Under the pieces are notes generated by a model. The model ran no database searches and was not told the DNA's origin. It saw only the letters and a list, made by a program, of their open reading frames with translations. A DNA stretch of 64,000 nucleotides from Neurospora tetrasperma FGSC 2508 (lineage: Eukaryota; Ascomycota; Sordariomycetes; Sordariales; Sordariaceae): NCBI RefSeq assembly GCF_000213175.1, contig NW_009799099.1, positions 1,883,115 to 1,947,114 on the forward strand. The letters run 5' to 3'. Below, in pieces: positions 1-12,600 of the stretch (position 1 is the stretch's first letter; every line of letters begins with the position of its first letter). Both the position numbers and the translations under genes were made by a program.

Positions 1-2717
1 AAGACGACAGAATCTCATTCGTACTTCAAAAAGGCTGTCGTTGCAATTGGACATGCAGAGTGAGTTGGTCAATGTTCTAGAGCTTCTCCTCGTTCTGGAT
101 CAGGGGGAAAGCTTCGGGTTAGGCCATTCTTCCTCGTAAGGCTCGGATCTAATGCTACAAGTCCCAGCGGTATCAATCAAATATTGTCTGCAACCCACCA
201 CTGAGAAGCTCGTCGAGGGAAGAATCGGGCATGAGTAGATAGGACTGAGAGACCTGTTCCTACTTGGAAGGCAAGCTGTCGACATACCACAGTAAGTATT
301 TGAGGTCCCTTGAGTGCAACCCTATCGTATAAACTCGGGCCGTCCGTTTTTAGGTTCCAAGGAAATCAGACACAATCTGTAAGTATACTTACTGCCCGAA
401 TATTTGCATGTAAACCCGGGAAAAAGAGTAGGGGAGACGTGTTGCTACCCCGGAACACTGTAAACTCGATCCTTCTTCTGCTCTATTTTTTCTATCTATC
501 TTTTCAAGGGCGCTGGAGGGTGTGGATGTTCAAATCACCATCTTGCATACAATTTCCGGAGAGCATGAATGCCGCAGTATGCTTATAGACTATACCTGGT
601 TTCCAGGGAACCTAAAAACGGATGGCCTGAGTCTTTGCGGTACATTCTTATGCCAGCAAAAAGGAGTGGAGAGAAGTGCCACCATCCCGGGGTAGGTAAG
701 TACCTACTGTACATTTTATTTCTGTGGAGCTTCCCTCTTTTCCCACCCAATTTTTTTTATTTTTTTTCTCATCTCACATAGGGCGCTGGAGAATGGAGAC
801 ATTCAAAAGCATTGTTTTGCATAGAATTTCTAGCGGGCAAAGATATTGTGGTACACTTCGTACTTACCTACAGACTATGCCTGTTTTCCCCAAGGAACCT
901 AGAAACGGATGGCCCGAGTTTGTACAGTATTTGCCTTCGAAAGCAGAATTCAGCTGCTGCGGGGAGAGCTAGGCAGGCACAACAAGAGCCCTGGCTAGGT
1001 GGTGCGGGGATGGATCAGATGTGAATTGATGCGGGGTAGCTCATGTACGACACCGTAGGGCAAATTAAGTGTCAGCGATGGTCGACCTTATCGAGTGGAG
1101 GCAAAACAGTAGAACTGTTATCGACGTCCTGTCAATCTGTTTGACCCGTGTAACGACGAAGAGTGTATCTCACTGTATAATATATCACAAAAAAAGATGG
1201 TGAGTGGGCGGCATCAGGCAAGCTCGCAGCTTGACGGTTTTCGCCTCACTGGGCACTGGGCAAGCTAGGCTATGAGTGGCAGTGGAAGGACGGAAGCGGT
1301 CTGAAACTGGCACTCCAAGATGCTGAAGGTGTTCATGGTGATGAAGAAAGTTATTTGATCAATAAGGGCGAAGACTTTTGATTTGTAGGCCTATCCATGG
1401 GGTAATACTGCAGAATGCAAGCCAATTCCCTTTCAGAGATGCTGGATGCAAACGCCATGTATCACCAGCAGCGAGACATTCACAACGGCTCTTGGCATCC
1501 AATTGTGTCGAACTGTGTTCTTCCTATCATCGAGGATGCCCAACCGCGGCCTGTCATGATTGTTCACGGAGGAGCTGACGACTGCCAATATCGAGATGGG
1601 AGGTCGTTGTGTTGCCCTTGATGCTTTGGGCCACAGGTCAACATGCATTGATGCCGTGAGGCTCAGGGTCCACAGCCTGTCGGAGCATCGGGAGCTCTCG
1701 CTGATAGATATGATATCGATGGGGAGTCATAGCTGAGTGGTCGTCTTTTTTGCCCAAAGGCTTACAGCCCGTGTCATCTTCATCGACATCGGCCGTTGTT
1801 CCATTCAACTGTCGCCAGAATAATGGGCCCGCTCTGAATGGAGCCCTCGCGCTGCGACTGGGACGCAATTGATAATGGCGTTGAAGCGACGGAGGGAATG
1901 CCATTGCGCTATCACAAGCCAGGGGGAGGAGAGGCGGAGGTTGTATCAAGGTCCTCGTCCGGGTGGTTGGAAGAAGAAAGAAAGGAAGAGGCCCAAGGAG
2001 AGACCCTTGCAACAGTGACTCCAGTCATCTCTTCGTTCAGTTGCCGAAGAGTCCACTTCTCATCCTCAATCCCAATGCGCACCGTGACCGGGGGCAGCCT
2101 AATCCGAGGGACTGGAGGCACCGAAAAGGGTCCGGGTCTGCGCAGCGTAGTAGCTGGGCAAGCTACTTACCCCTCGCAGCAATGTTGCCCCGCCTGATGA
2201 TGGCATTGAGTGCGCAATGCACTGTGTACGTACCTGCTTCAGTTTCTCGTCCCAGCGCTTCCCTTCCTTCCACTTCCCGCCTTTCCACCAGGCCAGCCAG
2301 ACGAGATGGAGGTGGAATCCAAGCTCCCAGTCGTCAGATCATCATGCTTGGGGCTCTCTCGTCTGTGCCTTACTCCCACCTACCTCTTCGACCATCTCGG
2401 CCATCCCAGATTAACCTTGCAACTTCTTGACCTTGCCACACTGCAGCCTCCTTCGACTGACTGTCCACTGCTTGTACACTAGTATTCTGATATCTTCCGT
2501 CCGAATCACAGGCTTGTCGCCAAAGATCATTTACTTATAAAACCGCCTGGCGTGCGCTCCACATTTGTGTGATTGCTCCGTCCTTCTCTTCTTCTCAAGC
2601 GCCAGCAAGTACCAAGCAAGCACCAAGCAGACTTTTGAATATTTGCTATCTTTCCTTTTTGGCCATTTTCCGCCCTCAAAGTCCAACGGCCGCAACTCGA
2701 ATTTTGTGATTGTCAAG
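1..2717. other. Non-coding left flank and glycogenin upstream region
   Basis: No gene could be supported here. The left third (about 300-960) holds a decayed three-copy repeat, listed separately. The rest is the upstream and 5' leader region of the glycogenin gene. Open frames near 1640-2430 occur on both strands at once, show no recognisable motif and look like chance. A pyrimidine-rich stretch with several CTTCTC motifs directly precedes the glycogenin ATG and is probably its promoter/leader. CCCCT/AGGGG pentamers, the core of the fungal stress-response element, occur at about 1921 and 2170; a 5-mer this short is expected by chance. Confidence 0.6.
305..960. repeat. Decayed three-copy repeat, one copy inverted
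   Basis: Two direct copies (about 508-690 and 780-960) share the motifs GGGCGCTGGAG, TTGCATA-AATTTC, AGACTAT-CCTG-TTTCC and GGAACCT-AAACGGATGGCC-GAGT in the same order at about 280 bp spacing. A third copy, about 330-410, is the reverse complement and contains GGAACCTAAAAACGGACGGC on the minus strand. In the best conserved 25 bp block the copies differ only by transitions (C/T and G/A), as expected from repeat-induced point mutation or cytosine deamination. No intact reading frame spans the copies. The family is unknown to me. Confidence 0.6.
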
Positions 2718-5194
2718 ATGGCGATCACCAAAGGAGAGGATGTTTATGCTAGTGTAAGTCTACTCCTCTTTGTGATCCCATTCTTCTCTTCTTTCCCCCT
2801 TCCCCGCGCATTGTCTGTATCATGAGGCTGGCGGTACTTGGTAGTTCTATGAATTGTTGCATTGTCCAATGGCAGTCTCTGCCTGCAGTACACCTGCCGC
2901 AACCAGACTCAGACACTCTCCACGAAGAATCGCAACAACTGACATGTCCCTTTCGAATAGCTTCTCTTGAATGACGCATACCTTCCCGGTGCTCTGGTTC
3001 TTGCGCACTCGCTGCGTGATTCCGGCACCCACAAGAAGCTCGCTATCTTGATCACCCCCGAAAATATCTCCAACGAGGTTGTGGAACAGCTCCAAGTAAG
3101 CCTGTCCACCACAGTCCGACTTCAATCTCCAAGCAAAACGCATGGCTAACTCCCGACAAGACCGTTTACGACTATGTCATTCCCGTCGAAACCATTCAAA
3201 ATGACCGACCGGCTAACCTGTTCCTCATGAACCGCCCTGACCTGCACTCGGCCTTCACCAAGATCAACCTTTGGAAGCAGACCCAGTTCCGCAAAATCGT
3301 CTATATCGATGCCGACGTTGTTGCTTACAGAGCTCCCGATGAACTCTTCGACCTTCCCCACGCCTTCTCCGCCGCTCCCGATATCGGTTGGCCCGACCTG
3401 TTCAACACTGGTGTCATGGTCTTGTCTCCCAACATGGGTGATTACTACGCCATGTTGGCTATGGCCGAGAGGGGAATTTCTTTCGACGGTGCCGATCAGG
3501 GTCTCTTGAACATGCATTTCAGGAACACCTATAACCGCCTCAGCTTCACCTACAATGTCACGCCCTCCGCCCACTACCAGTACATCCCGGCCTACAAGCA
3601 CTTTCAATCGAGCATCAATTTGCTTCACTTCATTGGCTCAGAGAAACCGTGGGTTCAGGGTCGCACCCAGACCACCGGGAGCAGCACCTACGACGAGATG
3701 ATCGGTAGATGGTGGGCTGTTTATGATCGCCACTACCGCGGCAACGTGAGTGTCCGAACTGCTTCCCAGACGATCCATCTTTCAATCAACGATATACTGA
3801 CTTGACTCACTAGTCGAACAAGACTACCGACGTTGTCCAGAAGTTCGTAAAGGGTGAACAACAACAACAACAGCGCAGCGTTTCTTTCCAACTCCCTCCC
3901 AGCCAGAGCCATAAGACGCAGAGCCACCAGACGCAGAGCCAGTATACCCATAGCACCTACACCAGTCACGGAGCATCCTGGGATGCTTCAAGACACTCTC
4001 CTCCGGCTGGCTCCAAGCCAGAGGCTGCCAACTTCCCACAGACGCACTATACGATGTCCTCCAACACTCAACAGTTCATCCCACCTGCGCGGTATCCCAG
4101 TCCGCCCAAGGATATGTGGTACAAGGTGCCCGAGGCGGCGCCCACTCAAAAGCCTGCCCCAATCTTCCCCTGGGAGAAACAAGCACCCGAACCCACTAGG
4201 GTTTTCCCGGAACCACCTCCTGAGCAGGGAAAGCTCTCGGTTGCGTCAACTGCGACGCCGTCCGCTGCGGCGTCAGCTACAGCATCGCCCACCCTTGAGC
4301 CGAAGAGCGAGGCTGTCACCCCAACAACCCCCGCAAGTGCTAACCCCTGGACCTCTTTCACAACTAGAGGAAATGCGTGGGATGATGTACCCGAAATCAA
4401 CCGCTATGTCGACGCTTTGCAGAAGCACCGCCGCTCCGGAAGCAAGGGCTCAGCAGCGGCCACGTCGAGACCGACCAGTCCTGGTCGCGCTCAGAGCAGA
4501 TCTAGGAAGAGCTCTAGGGTGACTGACTTCCCGACCGAGGATGACCGTCCAAGTCTTCCTGTCACCCCCGCGCCCATCCAAGGACCGAGATCCTCGAGAG
4601 GTGAGAATGAGCGGCAGTTCCCTGCTGCCGCCGGCGTACCAGCGCAATCCGAATGGGTATGTATACATGCATGCATAAGAAGTTGCTAATATCCAGCAGC
4701 CTCTAACACCCTTGTGGTTTGGCTAACAGAAACGATGATTGCAGAATCCCGCAGTCCAGCTTGAGAAGCTGGCGATACACCAGCAAGAAACGTTGCAGAA
4801 GCTCGGTGAGCGTCCTGCTTTTGGTGGATTGGCAATTGGGACAGCGGGTAAAGAGATCCCGGCTCGCGCACTTCCCTTTGGGTCCGAAGATGCAAGATCG
4901 CCAACTTATGTTACCCAGTACCCGTCGGTGCTTAGTCCGAAGCCCTTGAGAGCGAACACAACCGGAACGAACTCGGTACGCAGAATCTTGACGATTGACG
5001 AAGAGGGAGGGGACGTGCCGCTGACGACTACCGAGAAAAAGACCCCGAGCCCGCTGCCGACGCAGCCAAGCGTGACCACCGCCCCACCGAGCTATCAGGG
5101 ACCAGGTGTGACTTTTGAGAAGGGGGAAGACTTCCCGACTCATGAGACGCCTGCGCTTCCGACCGAGGAGGAGAGAGATGTCCTTGAGACGTAA
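2718..5194 (+). CDS. gnn: Glycogenin (self-glucosylating glycogen primer, GT8)
   Basis: Glycogenin primes glycogen synthesis: it attaches glucose from UDP-glucose to its own tyrosine and extends a short maltosaccharide that glycogen synthase then elongates in the cytosol. Five exons join in frame: 2718-2753, 2961-3095, 3161-3745, 3814-4656, 4745-5194 (682 residues). The GT8 catalytic domain fills residues 1-230: LLLNDAYLPGALVLAHSLRD near the N-terminus, the metal-binding DAD at 107-109 within YIDADVVAYR, the DQGLLN motif at 169-174 and HFIGSEKPW near 213. A disordered Pro/Ser/Gln-rich linker follows, then PIFPWE (368-373) and the conserved AWDDVPEINRYVDAL block (440-454), likely the region that contacts glycogen synthase. 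The start is the first ATG in frame with the GT8 motif; the 12-codon first exon is typical of fungal glycogenins. It converges on the sphingomyelinase-like gene. Glycogen synthase lies about 36 kb downstream. Confidence 0.95.
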
Positions 5195-5991
5195 TCAACG
5201 ACATCATCCTACAATCAGGTACAAACCACGCATCGTTGGCTTGACTGCTGATAATCGAAACTCAGTGTACAACTTCCATGGGGGTGTATTCTTACCGGTG
5301 TACAAAAGCTCAAAACTGGCGGATATCAAAAGGACTTCTGTAATGGGGTGGTACTGGAACTGGAAAGGCGTGGCGATTCTCTTTTTAGTTGACACTGGCT
5401 GTGTGAAATGGGGGATCAACCTGAATGTGTGCATCGAAGGAAGGCTTCTGCTGGTCAATGCTGGACACAAAGGAACCCGGTGAATGAAGTTATGCTTGAA
5501 AGGGTTCAAAGTTTGGGAACAGCGACTTTTGGGCTTGGTTGCGGCATTCTGTTTCCTTATACCTCTCTGTTTTTATGCTCATGATCAAATGATAGACTTG
5601 TGCTTCCTTTTCAGCCCACTTTTAACAGGATCTATGTGTACTCATCAATGTCTTAGATTCCAACAAGTCCGACTAAGTCGATCCACGCTGTTCATTGCTG
5701 CCATGCTTGTGCGATATTCCTTCCCTCGGCGAACCTAACTGTTGTGCCTCAGCGTGGCTGGCTTGCTGGATATGAGTGGGGCGAACATCAGGGGTAAGTA
5801 AACAAACCAACTGTGATGCCAAGAATGAACGACCATACTTGTCTTCACCGTTGGCTTCAACCCCCTACAAACACCCAATGACTTCTGTTTCCCGTTTCAA
5901 GATCACTCGTTCTGCCTCCGAATTATCACCTTGCTTCTCCCTAAAACAACATTCTAGCTATCCAGCCGCACCACAAAGAGCCGACACTGCC
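5195..5991. other. Convergent intergenic region
   Basis: This 797 bp gap lies between the stop codons of two convergent genes (glycogenin and the sphingomyelinase-like gene) and should hold both 3' untranslated regions. No motif-bearing open frame, RNA gene or repeat was seen. Confidence 0.6.
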
Positions 5992-8318
5992 TTACTGCAC
6001 ACTCCCATACCCTTGCTTGCACTGCTTGCCCAGCGCCGTGCTCCCACTGCGCATATAGCAGATTTTTGCGTTCGTGCATTCTTCCGTCTCACATTTCTTA
6101 CTCTTGGCGCTACTTTTCCCCTGATACTGCGTAAACAGCTCAGCAAGCGTCCTGTTCCGCTCCATCGCCTCCGTCACCCCATGCCAGAACGTGGCATTAA
6201 GCGGTGCGTCGCTCGGCCAGTTGACCGCCGGCCCATAGGTAGCACGAGTTGAGTACTCTAGTTTGAAGACCGGTCCTTCTCCTTGTCCTCCGTCTCCTTC
6301 TCCGTCAACGGATGATGAAAGATTGGTATAACTCCCAACATCACTGTAGAACGTAAAGGCCTCCATAACCTCCCAACTGCCCGTGTCCACCTCATACATC
6401 CTATACCCGCTATTCAAGTTCTGCAGCGGTGTCAAACTGGGGCCGACCCAACCCGTCACCAGCGCTTCTTCTCTAGTTTGCGCCGTGCCGTTGTTACGGT
6501 AGTATATCGTGGCCTGGTCCTCATGCGAGTGCCCAAAGAAAACATTCGCAATCACATGCGGCGAGTACCTTTCCACAATCTGGTAAAAGTAATCCGCACT
6601 ATTTGGGAGAGCGCTTCCGCCGTCCCAGCCGGTAGGAATGTGCGCCACGATCCAAACGCGCTGGCCGGCGTCTTCGGCGGCTTGGAGTTCGGTGACCAGG
6701 AAAGAAAACATGCCGCTGTAGTCGGGGTTGGAGGCATTTAAAAGGGCGAACGGGTTGTGCTGGTAGTAGAGGTCGCTGTTGAGAGTGATTATTTTCAGGT
6801 TTGGGTGGTGGGGAGGGGAGACGGCGTAGGCGGCGTAGTGGGTAGAGGCTTGTTGGGCGACGGAAGAGGGGAGCCAATTGTAGTGCGCCCAGAGGGAAGA
6901 GACGTGGGCGTAGTTCCAGGAGAATTGAGAGCCTAGGGTGGAATTGTTGTCGATGGCGTGAGGGGCTTCGTAGTCGGCTGGGGTTGTGTCGTGGTTCTAG
7001 GTGGCATTAGGTGGTGAGTTTCATGCAGATTCAGTATACATAGAATGGACTTCAACGATTACGAGTTGAACGTACCCCTAGAGCAGTATAGATAGGTCCG
7101 CCGATATAGGCCTTGAAAGCCTCCCAGATGGCAACTTCGGTGGCCTCGACGTAGGCGCGCGACGCCTGGTTCTCATCGTCGTGGGCGATCAAGTCTCCTG
7201 TGTAAAGTGAGAAGGCGGGTGGGTTCTTCGCGGAAGTGCCCGTCAAGGGACCAATGGATTGCAGAGCGGCCAGGGCGAGGTAGAAAGGGGAGTCGCATTT
7301 GTAGTAGCCGAAAAGAGGAGCCGATACGGAGATCTCGGGGACCGTACCGTTTGCTGGTGGTTCAGAGTATCTACAGCACATGTAGGATGTGCAGTTCGCT
7401 TCAGATCCGACGCTGTATCGAGGGTCTAAAGGTGGTTAGCATAATGGCCAACCTAAAAATGATTCAGCAGACCGCCTCACCAAGATGTAGATCTGATAGG
7501 TGTAACACCTTGACCTTCTTTCCACTCCGACGAGGCTCAGCAGGCTTCTTAGGCTTGGGCTTGGGGAATACGGCCTTGACAGAAGTCACAGTGGGATACT
7601 CGCAGACATTCTTGTGAAGATACGAGCAGATGTATTTTCCATCAAGTCCCGCTACATCGGCCTTTGCGAGTATCTGTGCCCACGAAGCGCCGGAACCGTT
7701 GGGACCATATGTAAGTTCGCAACTGCTGTATGTGCTGAACTTGAGCGAGTGACATAGCGATACCATGCCGCTTGGAAAATGAGTGGGAGCCAATCTTGCT
7801 ACCATCTGGCCCACCGCCAGAGCGGCAATGCACTTGGAGCATGTATTCGATCCTCCGGTATTGTTGCTCTTGAAGATTCGCGAAATCTCAGAAACAGCTG
7901 CTGACGCGATAGCCTCCCCAGTAGCATCTGAGATATTGGCGATGGGCTGAGGAAAGATCACCGGGTCATCATTAGAATCCGGAACGTGCTTTGGGTCCGT
8001 AAGATTGAATGGGAAAGTGATATTCAGAACAGGATCGTATAAGACGGGTTGCGGCTGGTTTGTTGGACCTGGCTTGACTGAGACGCGGACATAAGAGTTA
8101 GAGAATGCTCTTGGTCATCGGGATAAGGCATTCATCATGTCATTCTCACCATAGTAGCTTGAGAACACTGAAGTTGGGAAAGCGGCAGGAACAGTGAAAA
8201 CAGTAACAGAGCCAGGATAGGTGACATCGTCTTGATGGTATGTGGGAGGTTGTTTGGGGTGCGCAAAGGCCAGCGCAACGGCCATCGCCATCACAGCGCA
8301 CCAGAGGAGACCCATCAT
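5992..8318 (-). CDS. Acid sphingomyelinase-like secreted phosphodiesterase
   Basis: Family members cleave the phosphodiester of sphingomyelin or related phospholipids in acidic or extracellular compartments. Four exons join on the minus strand: 8318-8150, 8077-7481, 7425-7076, 6996-5992 (706 residues). The first 20 residues form a hydrophobic signal peptide (ending near AFAHP). A saposin-B domain with six cysteines lies at about 134-217 (C136, C139, C165, C176, C207, C215). The calcineurin-like metallophosphoesterase motifs are all intact: D252-L-H254-L-D256, GDLIAHD (332-338), GNHD (372-375), the histidine in VAHIPTG (491) and GHSH (526-529). Several NxT/NxS sequons fit secretion. Three minus-strand introns are short with GTGAG/GTACG donors. 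Start: two adjacent ATGs (8318 and 8315); I use the first. The gene diverges from the chromodomain gene across 1.3 kb. Substrate in fungi is inferred, since they lack abundant sphingomyelin. Confidence 0.93.
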
Positions 8319-9614
8319 GGTGGTTGATCGTGAAAACCAGGAAGCTGCTAGGAGCTCAGATCGGAATACTCTGACCGAAGAGCACTGAGTGTATTTATCT
8401 TGGGAAGTTGAAACTCCACCGACTGGGAAGTGGCATCCATGTCTTTTATGTGACGGGAGGCTGGAGAAAATTTGTAGCTTTCATGGGCATTGAATGCAAC
8501 AAAATCTACCTCCAACCGAAATAGGAAGTTCGTTTTCTTAAGTGTAGATCCACAGATTTCGACTTGGTTAGCATCGGGGTACTGAGGTGGTACCGGCTGT
8601 CCGGACCCTCCTAAGTCTGTGATAACGACCCCTGATCAGTGACTTAAGTGTACCTCGCTCCTTATCACTGCCGTGTGTGTTCCATGGGACAGCACGGTGC
8701 CCAAGAAGAAGCTGGGAAAGCTTACTGCCGACCAGCACGTTCAAAATTGGCAGTATCCAATTGGGTGTGAGTGTCGAATATAGTCCGCAAACCTTCGACC
8801 TCCGAGTGTCCAGCTTCCAGCACTGTGTTTGCCCAGAGTAGCTTCTTAGAGGCGGAACTTGAATCACAGTGGGATAGCTCGACAAAGTAAGACAGGGTGG
8901 CATATAGGTGAAGCACGGCATTGAAAGACAGTCGCGATGTTGAACCTCCGAGCTCGTGTTCGCAAGTTAACATGAAGGGTATTTCTCGAGGACGACGCTG
9001 CTCTCGAATTACGTGGCTCATTGTGTTGATGCGCAGCACGATATGAAAGTCTCGAGTGAATATCGCCATGGACGATACCGCGTCCTCGTCACTTCCAGGC
9101 CGACACCAACCCGCCAAAACCTTTGACTGACGTGAGAAGCATCCTCTGTCAGATACACACCGGTGACTGGCCTCGACGACTTTGCCCGACCGCTTGGGGA
9201 ATTGGTCAAATGTACGCCAAGACAAATCGAGTGCTTGATCAATTGCGACCATGTTGATGGGTCTTCCATGCGATGTCAAGGGAAATTCTGTTCAGCAAGG
9301 AGAAAGGACAATAGATGGTCCTGCAAAGGCCCAGCCTCTGCCGCGGTCATTCATCTGATCTCGGGGCTGCGAGATGTTTCGGATGGAAACAAAGTGGGCT
9401 TAGATATTGTCTCTGCCTTGAACAAGCGGTTGAATAGGCGTGATAGGATATGGATTAAGACAAGTGTCAGTGGAGGTTCAAATGTGAATTGCGAAGCCAT
9501 ACTCTTTTCCTCCTTTCTGTCTTTTGCTCTTCCAAACTCATCCAACTTTGGGATTGAACGTTCATAACAGAGCAGACGAAAATATCAACTCGGAACAACC
9601 ATAAGTAGACAACA
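8319..9614. other. Divergent promoter region
   Basis: This 1.3 kb gap separates the start codons of the sphingomyelinase-like gene (-) and the chromodomain gene (+), so it should contain both promoters. An open frame at 8722-9279 (-, 185 codons) has no recognisable domain and overlaps a 134-codon frame on the other strand; I do not call it a gene. No repeat or RNA gene was seen. Confidence 0.55.
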
Positions 9615-12600
9615 ATGCCGAAGAGTTCGCGGGCTGAAAAGGCTCAGCAATCATCAAGGTAAGTGTCGAAGCTATTCGCACGAGGATGTTGTTGGGTGAG
9701 AGGGAGATCAACAATGGCTCAGAATTACAGTGGCTCGGTGGGCTTGTCGGTGCTGCACTGCCGGGCCCTGTAGCGAGCTACCCTGCTGCCCCTGACAGCG
9801 AAAGGCTGGCCAATTATGGTGCCTTCTGCGGTGGAGTTGCATTGTTAGCGGCCGCAATGGAACGAACAGTGGCTGACTTGTGTCTAAGCAGTGCGGCTAC
9901 AGGAGGCCATGTCAGCCTTGCCGAACCACACCAGGACCAAAACAACAACGACGCTGTGGCAGCGCACGAAGCTTGGAGAAGAAAGCTCCATGAGAACGCG
10001 AGACGGGCCGTCGAACGAATCGGATCGCTTTGTCCCAATTCGAAGCCTTCACGGCGCATCGCGAACAAAAGCGCGCCGTCAGATCCGCCCTTGACACCTT
10101 TCAGGCGCAGCGGCCGTGTCCCTGTCCCCCAGAAGGACACCACCGACAAGGTCAAAACCGGGAGGGTCATGCCCAGAGGGCGCCGCGGAAAGCCAACCAA
10201 GGCCAAGAAGCCGAAGAAGGAAGCGTCGGAAACATTCTATTCAGTTCGGCGCATTGCTGGGGAGAAGACCGAAAACGGACGGCTGTTCTACCTGATCGAC
10301 TGGGCCAACGACCCCGTCACTGGGAAGAGCTTCGATCCGACTTGGGTATGTTTTTGACTCCATATTATGTCCTTACATGCAATAAACTAATCACCAGTAT
10401 GCTTACAGGAGCCAGCTGAATACGTGAACGAAGCTGCAATTGCTCACTGGGAGCTGATCAAGGACAAGGCGCCGCAAAGCGACGGCAACACCGAGCAAGA
10501 GAACGAAAGCCAGGACGAGGAAGACGAGGAGGACAAGTTGCCAATTGTTCACCGCCGCCAGAAGCGCAGACTCTCGTTGGATCGAGAGGAAGAGCAGCAG
10601 CCGCGGAAGCGAGCTCGAACCGCCGGCACGCAGGACGGCAACACGGGCGCCAATCCTCGCGTAAAGCCCGTCAAGATTGCTGTTGAGATTCCGTGCGAAC
10701 CCACCGTCGACCCGTCCGATTTCGTACCTGTCTTTGTTTCATCGCAAGGCAGTTCCCAGCCCGCCTCGCAGCATCAGGAACCTGCAGCGCCACAGGAGAT
10801 CAGCCAACGGACGATTCCCGACTCACAAGACGTGGGTGATTCCTTGCCATCCCTGCAGGAAGCCCAGAAAGAGCCAGAACTTCTGCCCGACGACGAAGCT
10901 AGCGACTACCATTCAGCGGTGGAAGATCCGAACTCCGAAGACGCTGCTATTCCGTCTTCCTCTTTCGCGTCTGCCCAGGCTCAGTCGACGCAGTCTGGGG
11001 CCGAGGTTCCGTTCAGACAGATCGAAAGTCACTTGGCTATCGAACCCCAATCCATCATCTCCTTCGACAACCAGCAAACCGCAGCCGAGGAGGCCTCATC
11101 GCAGCAAGACCTCGAACCACACGAGAGCAGCTCCCCGGTCGGAAAGTTCTTGACGCAAATCGATTTCGATTGGTCACTAGAAGAGGCCTCATCCAAGTCG
11201 GGAGTTGTCGTCTCAACTAGCCAAATCGTGAGCCAAAACTTTCATAACCGCAGCCAGGGCCCGGCGAACGACAAGCCTGACACCACAACTCCTACCCACG
11301 CTTCATCCCTTACTTCAAACAGCGCTCCTTTGCAATTCGCCCAGGTTCTGCTCTCTTCAAGCGGCATTTCACAGCAACTACGCAGCCAAATCGAGTTCAC
11401 CAGCTCGATCGAGAATTCTACGCAATCCGAACGGGCGGCCTACCACAGCCAGACCGACAGCGACACTGTTCCGGCCACCGTGCAGAAAAAGGTCAGTGGC
11501 ACCAAAGAGTTGTCAGCACCACCATACATGATGCTGCGCACGCTCGACATAATCCAGCTCACTAAGCAACCGCACTCTGACAGCACAGACAGAATCGACC
11601 CAAAAGACTTATCTCATAATTCGAATACCCCTGCCCCTGCTACCTTGCCCACTGCGACCTCCTCAACACCCCTCACTCCTATTCAAAACGAAGACTGCGA
11701 GACAGCTAACTTTAGCATGGACGACGCGTTCTCGCCGGAAACGCCCCAGCTCTCCGCAACGGAGACGCTGCAACGGTTGCGAGACCAGATCTACGGCAAG
11801 CAGTCAGATGAGCCATCCGCACTCTTAACCTCGCCAGCGCCGCATCCCGACCTCGACACCACCCAACCTGAGGAGCAGGAACAGCAGCCAACCATAATTT
11901 CACCAGCCAACGTTTTCCCTGCGCCTCACCCTGATCCGACGGATCCGTGGGAGATTCAGCCATCAGGTAATATTCTTCACAGCATCGATCCGAGTCCTGG
12001 GTTGCATCCGGGGTCCGTCATTTCCAACGGTGAGACCATTTCTGCTGTTGAGCAGCTTAGACGTAGTCTGGGACTCCCATTCACTCCCCACGCCCCACAT
12101 ACAGAGCTCGATATCTCTCCCGAGCCGGTAGAAACCCAAGAGCATGTGGCATCCAACGAGTTGCCTGCTACTATTGCTCCATCTGATTTAGATGCCTCAG
12201 CCGACCACGATGCACTACCGCCCCGTGAACACGTCGATTTCGATCAAAACAACGACGACATGTCTCAAATATCTCGGAATATGGACTCCCAGGAACCCGA
12301 GGAAGAATCTGAGTTGAGCGAGTTCTTGGTCACCCTACCGATGGCGGCAAATTCGCGTCCCCAATACCTCGAAACGATCGACAAGAACAAAGCTTCTATG
12401 CAGGAGTTTTGCCAGGCCTTTAGCGAATCTCATCCGGCGATGCCCAACGATTTTCTGACCGCAAAAATCGACTCCATATTCCAACGACTGGCCGACCTCT
12501 GCGACTTGCCAGCCTACGCGGACACCATCCCGGCCATGACACCCACCGAGATGATGAAGCACGCGACGGGAACGAACACAAAATTTTCGTTCATCTATGA

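Noticed and set aside
1963-2430. 155-codon plus-strand frame upstream of glycogenin
   Set aside because: Low-complexity, overlapped by several frames on both strands, no motif; most likely promoter/leader sequence.
8722-9279. 185-codon open frame on the minus strand between two divergent genes
   Set aside because: No recognisable domain, overlaps another long frame on the plus strand, lies in a promoter region, and one frame of this length is expected by chance in 64 kb.
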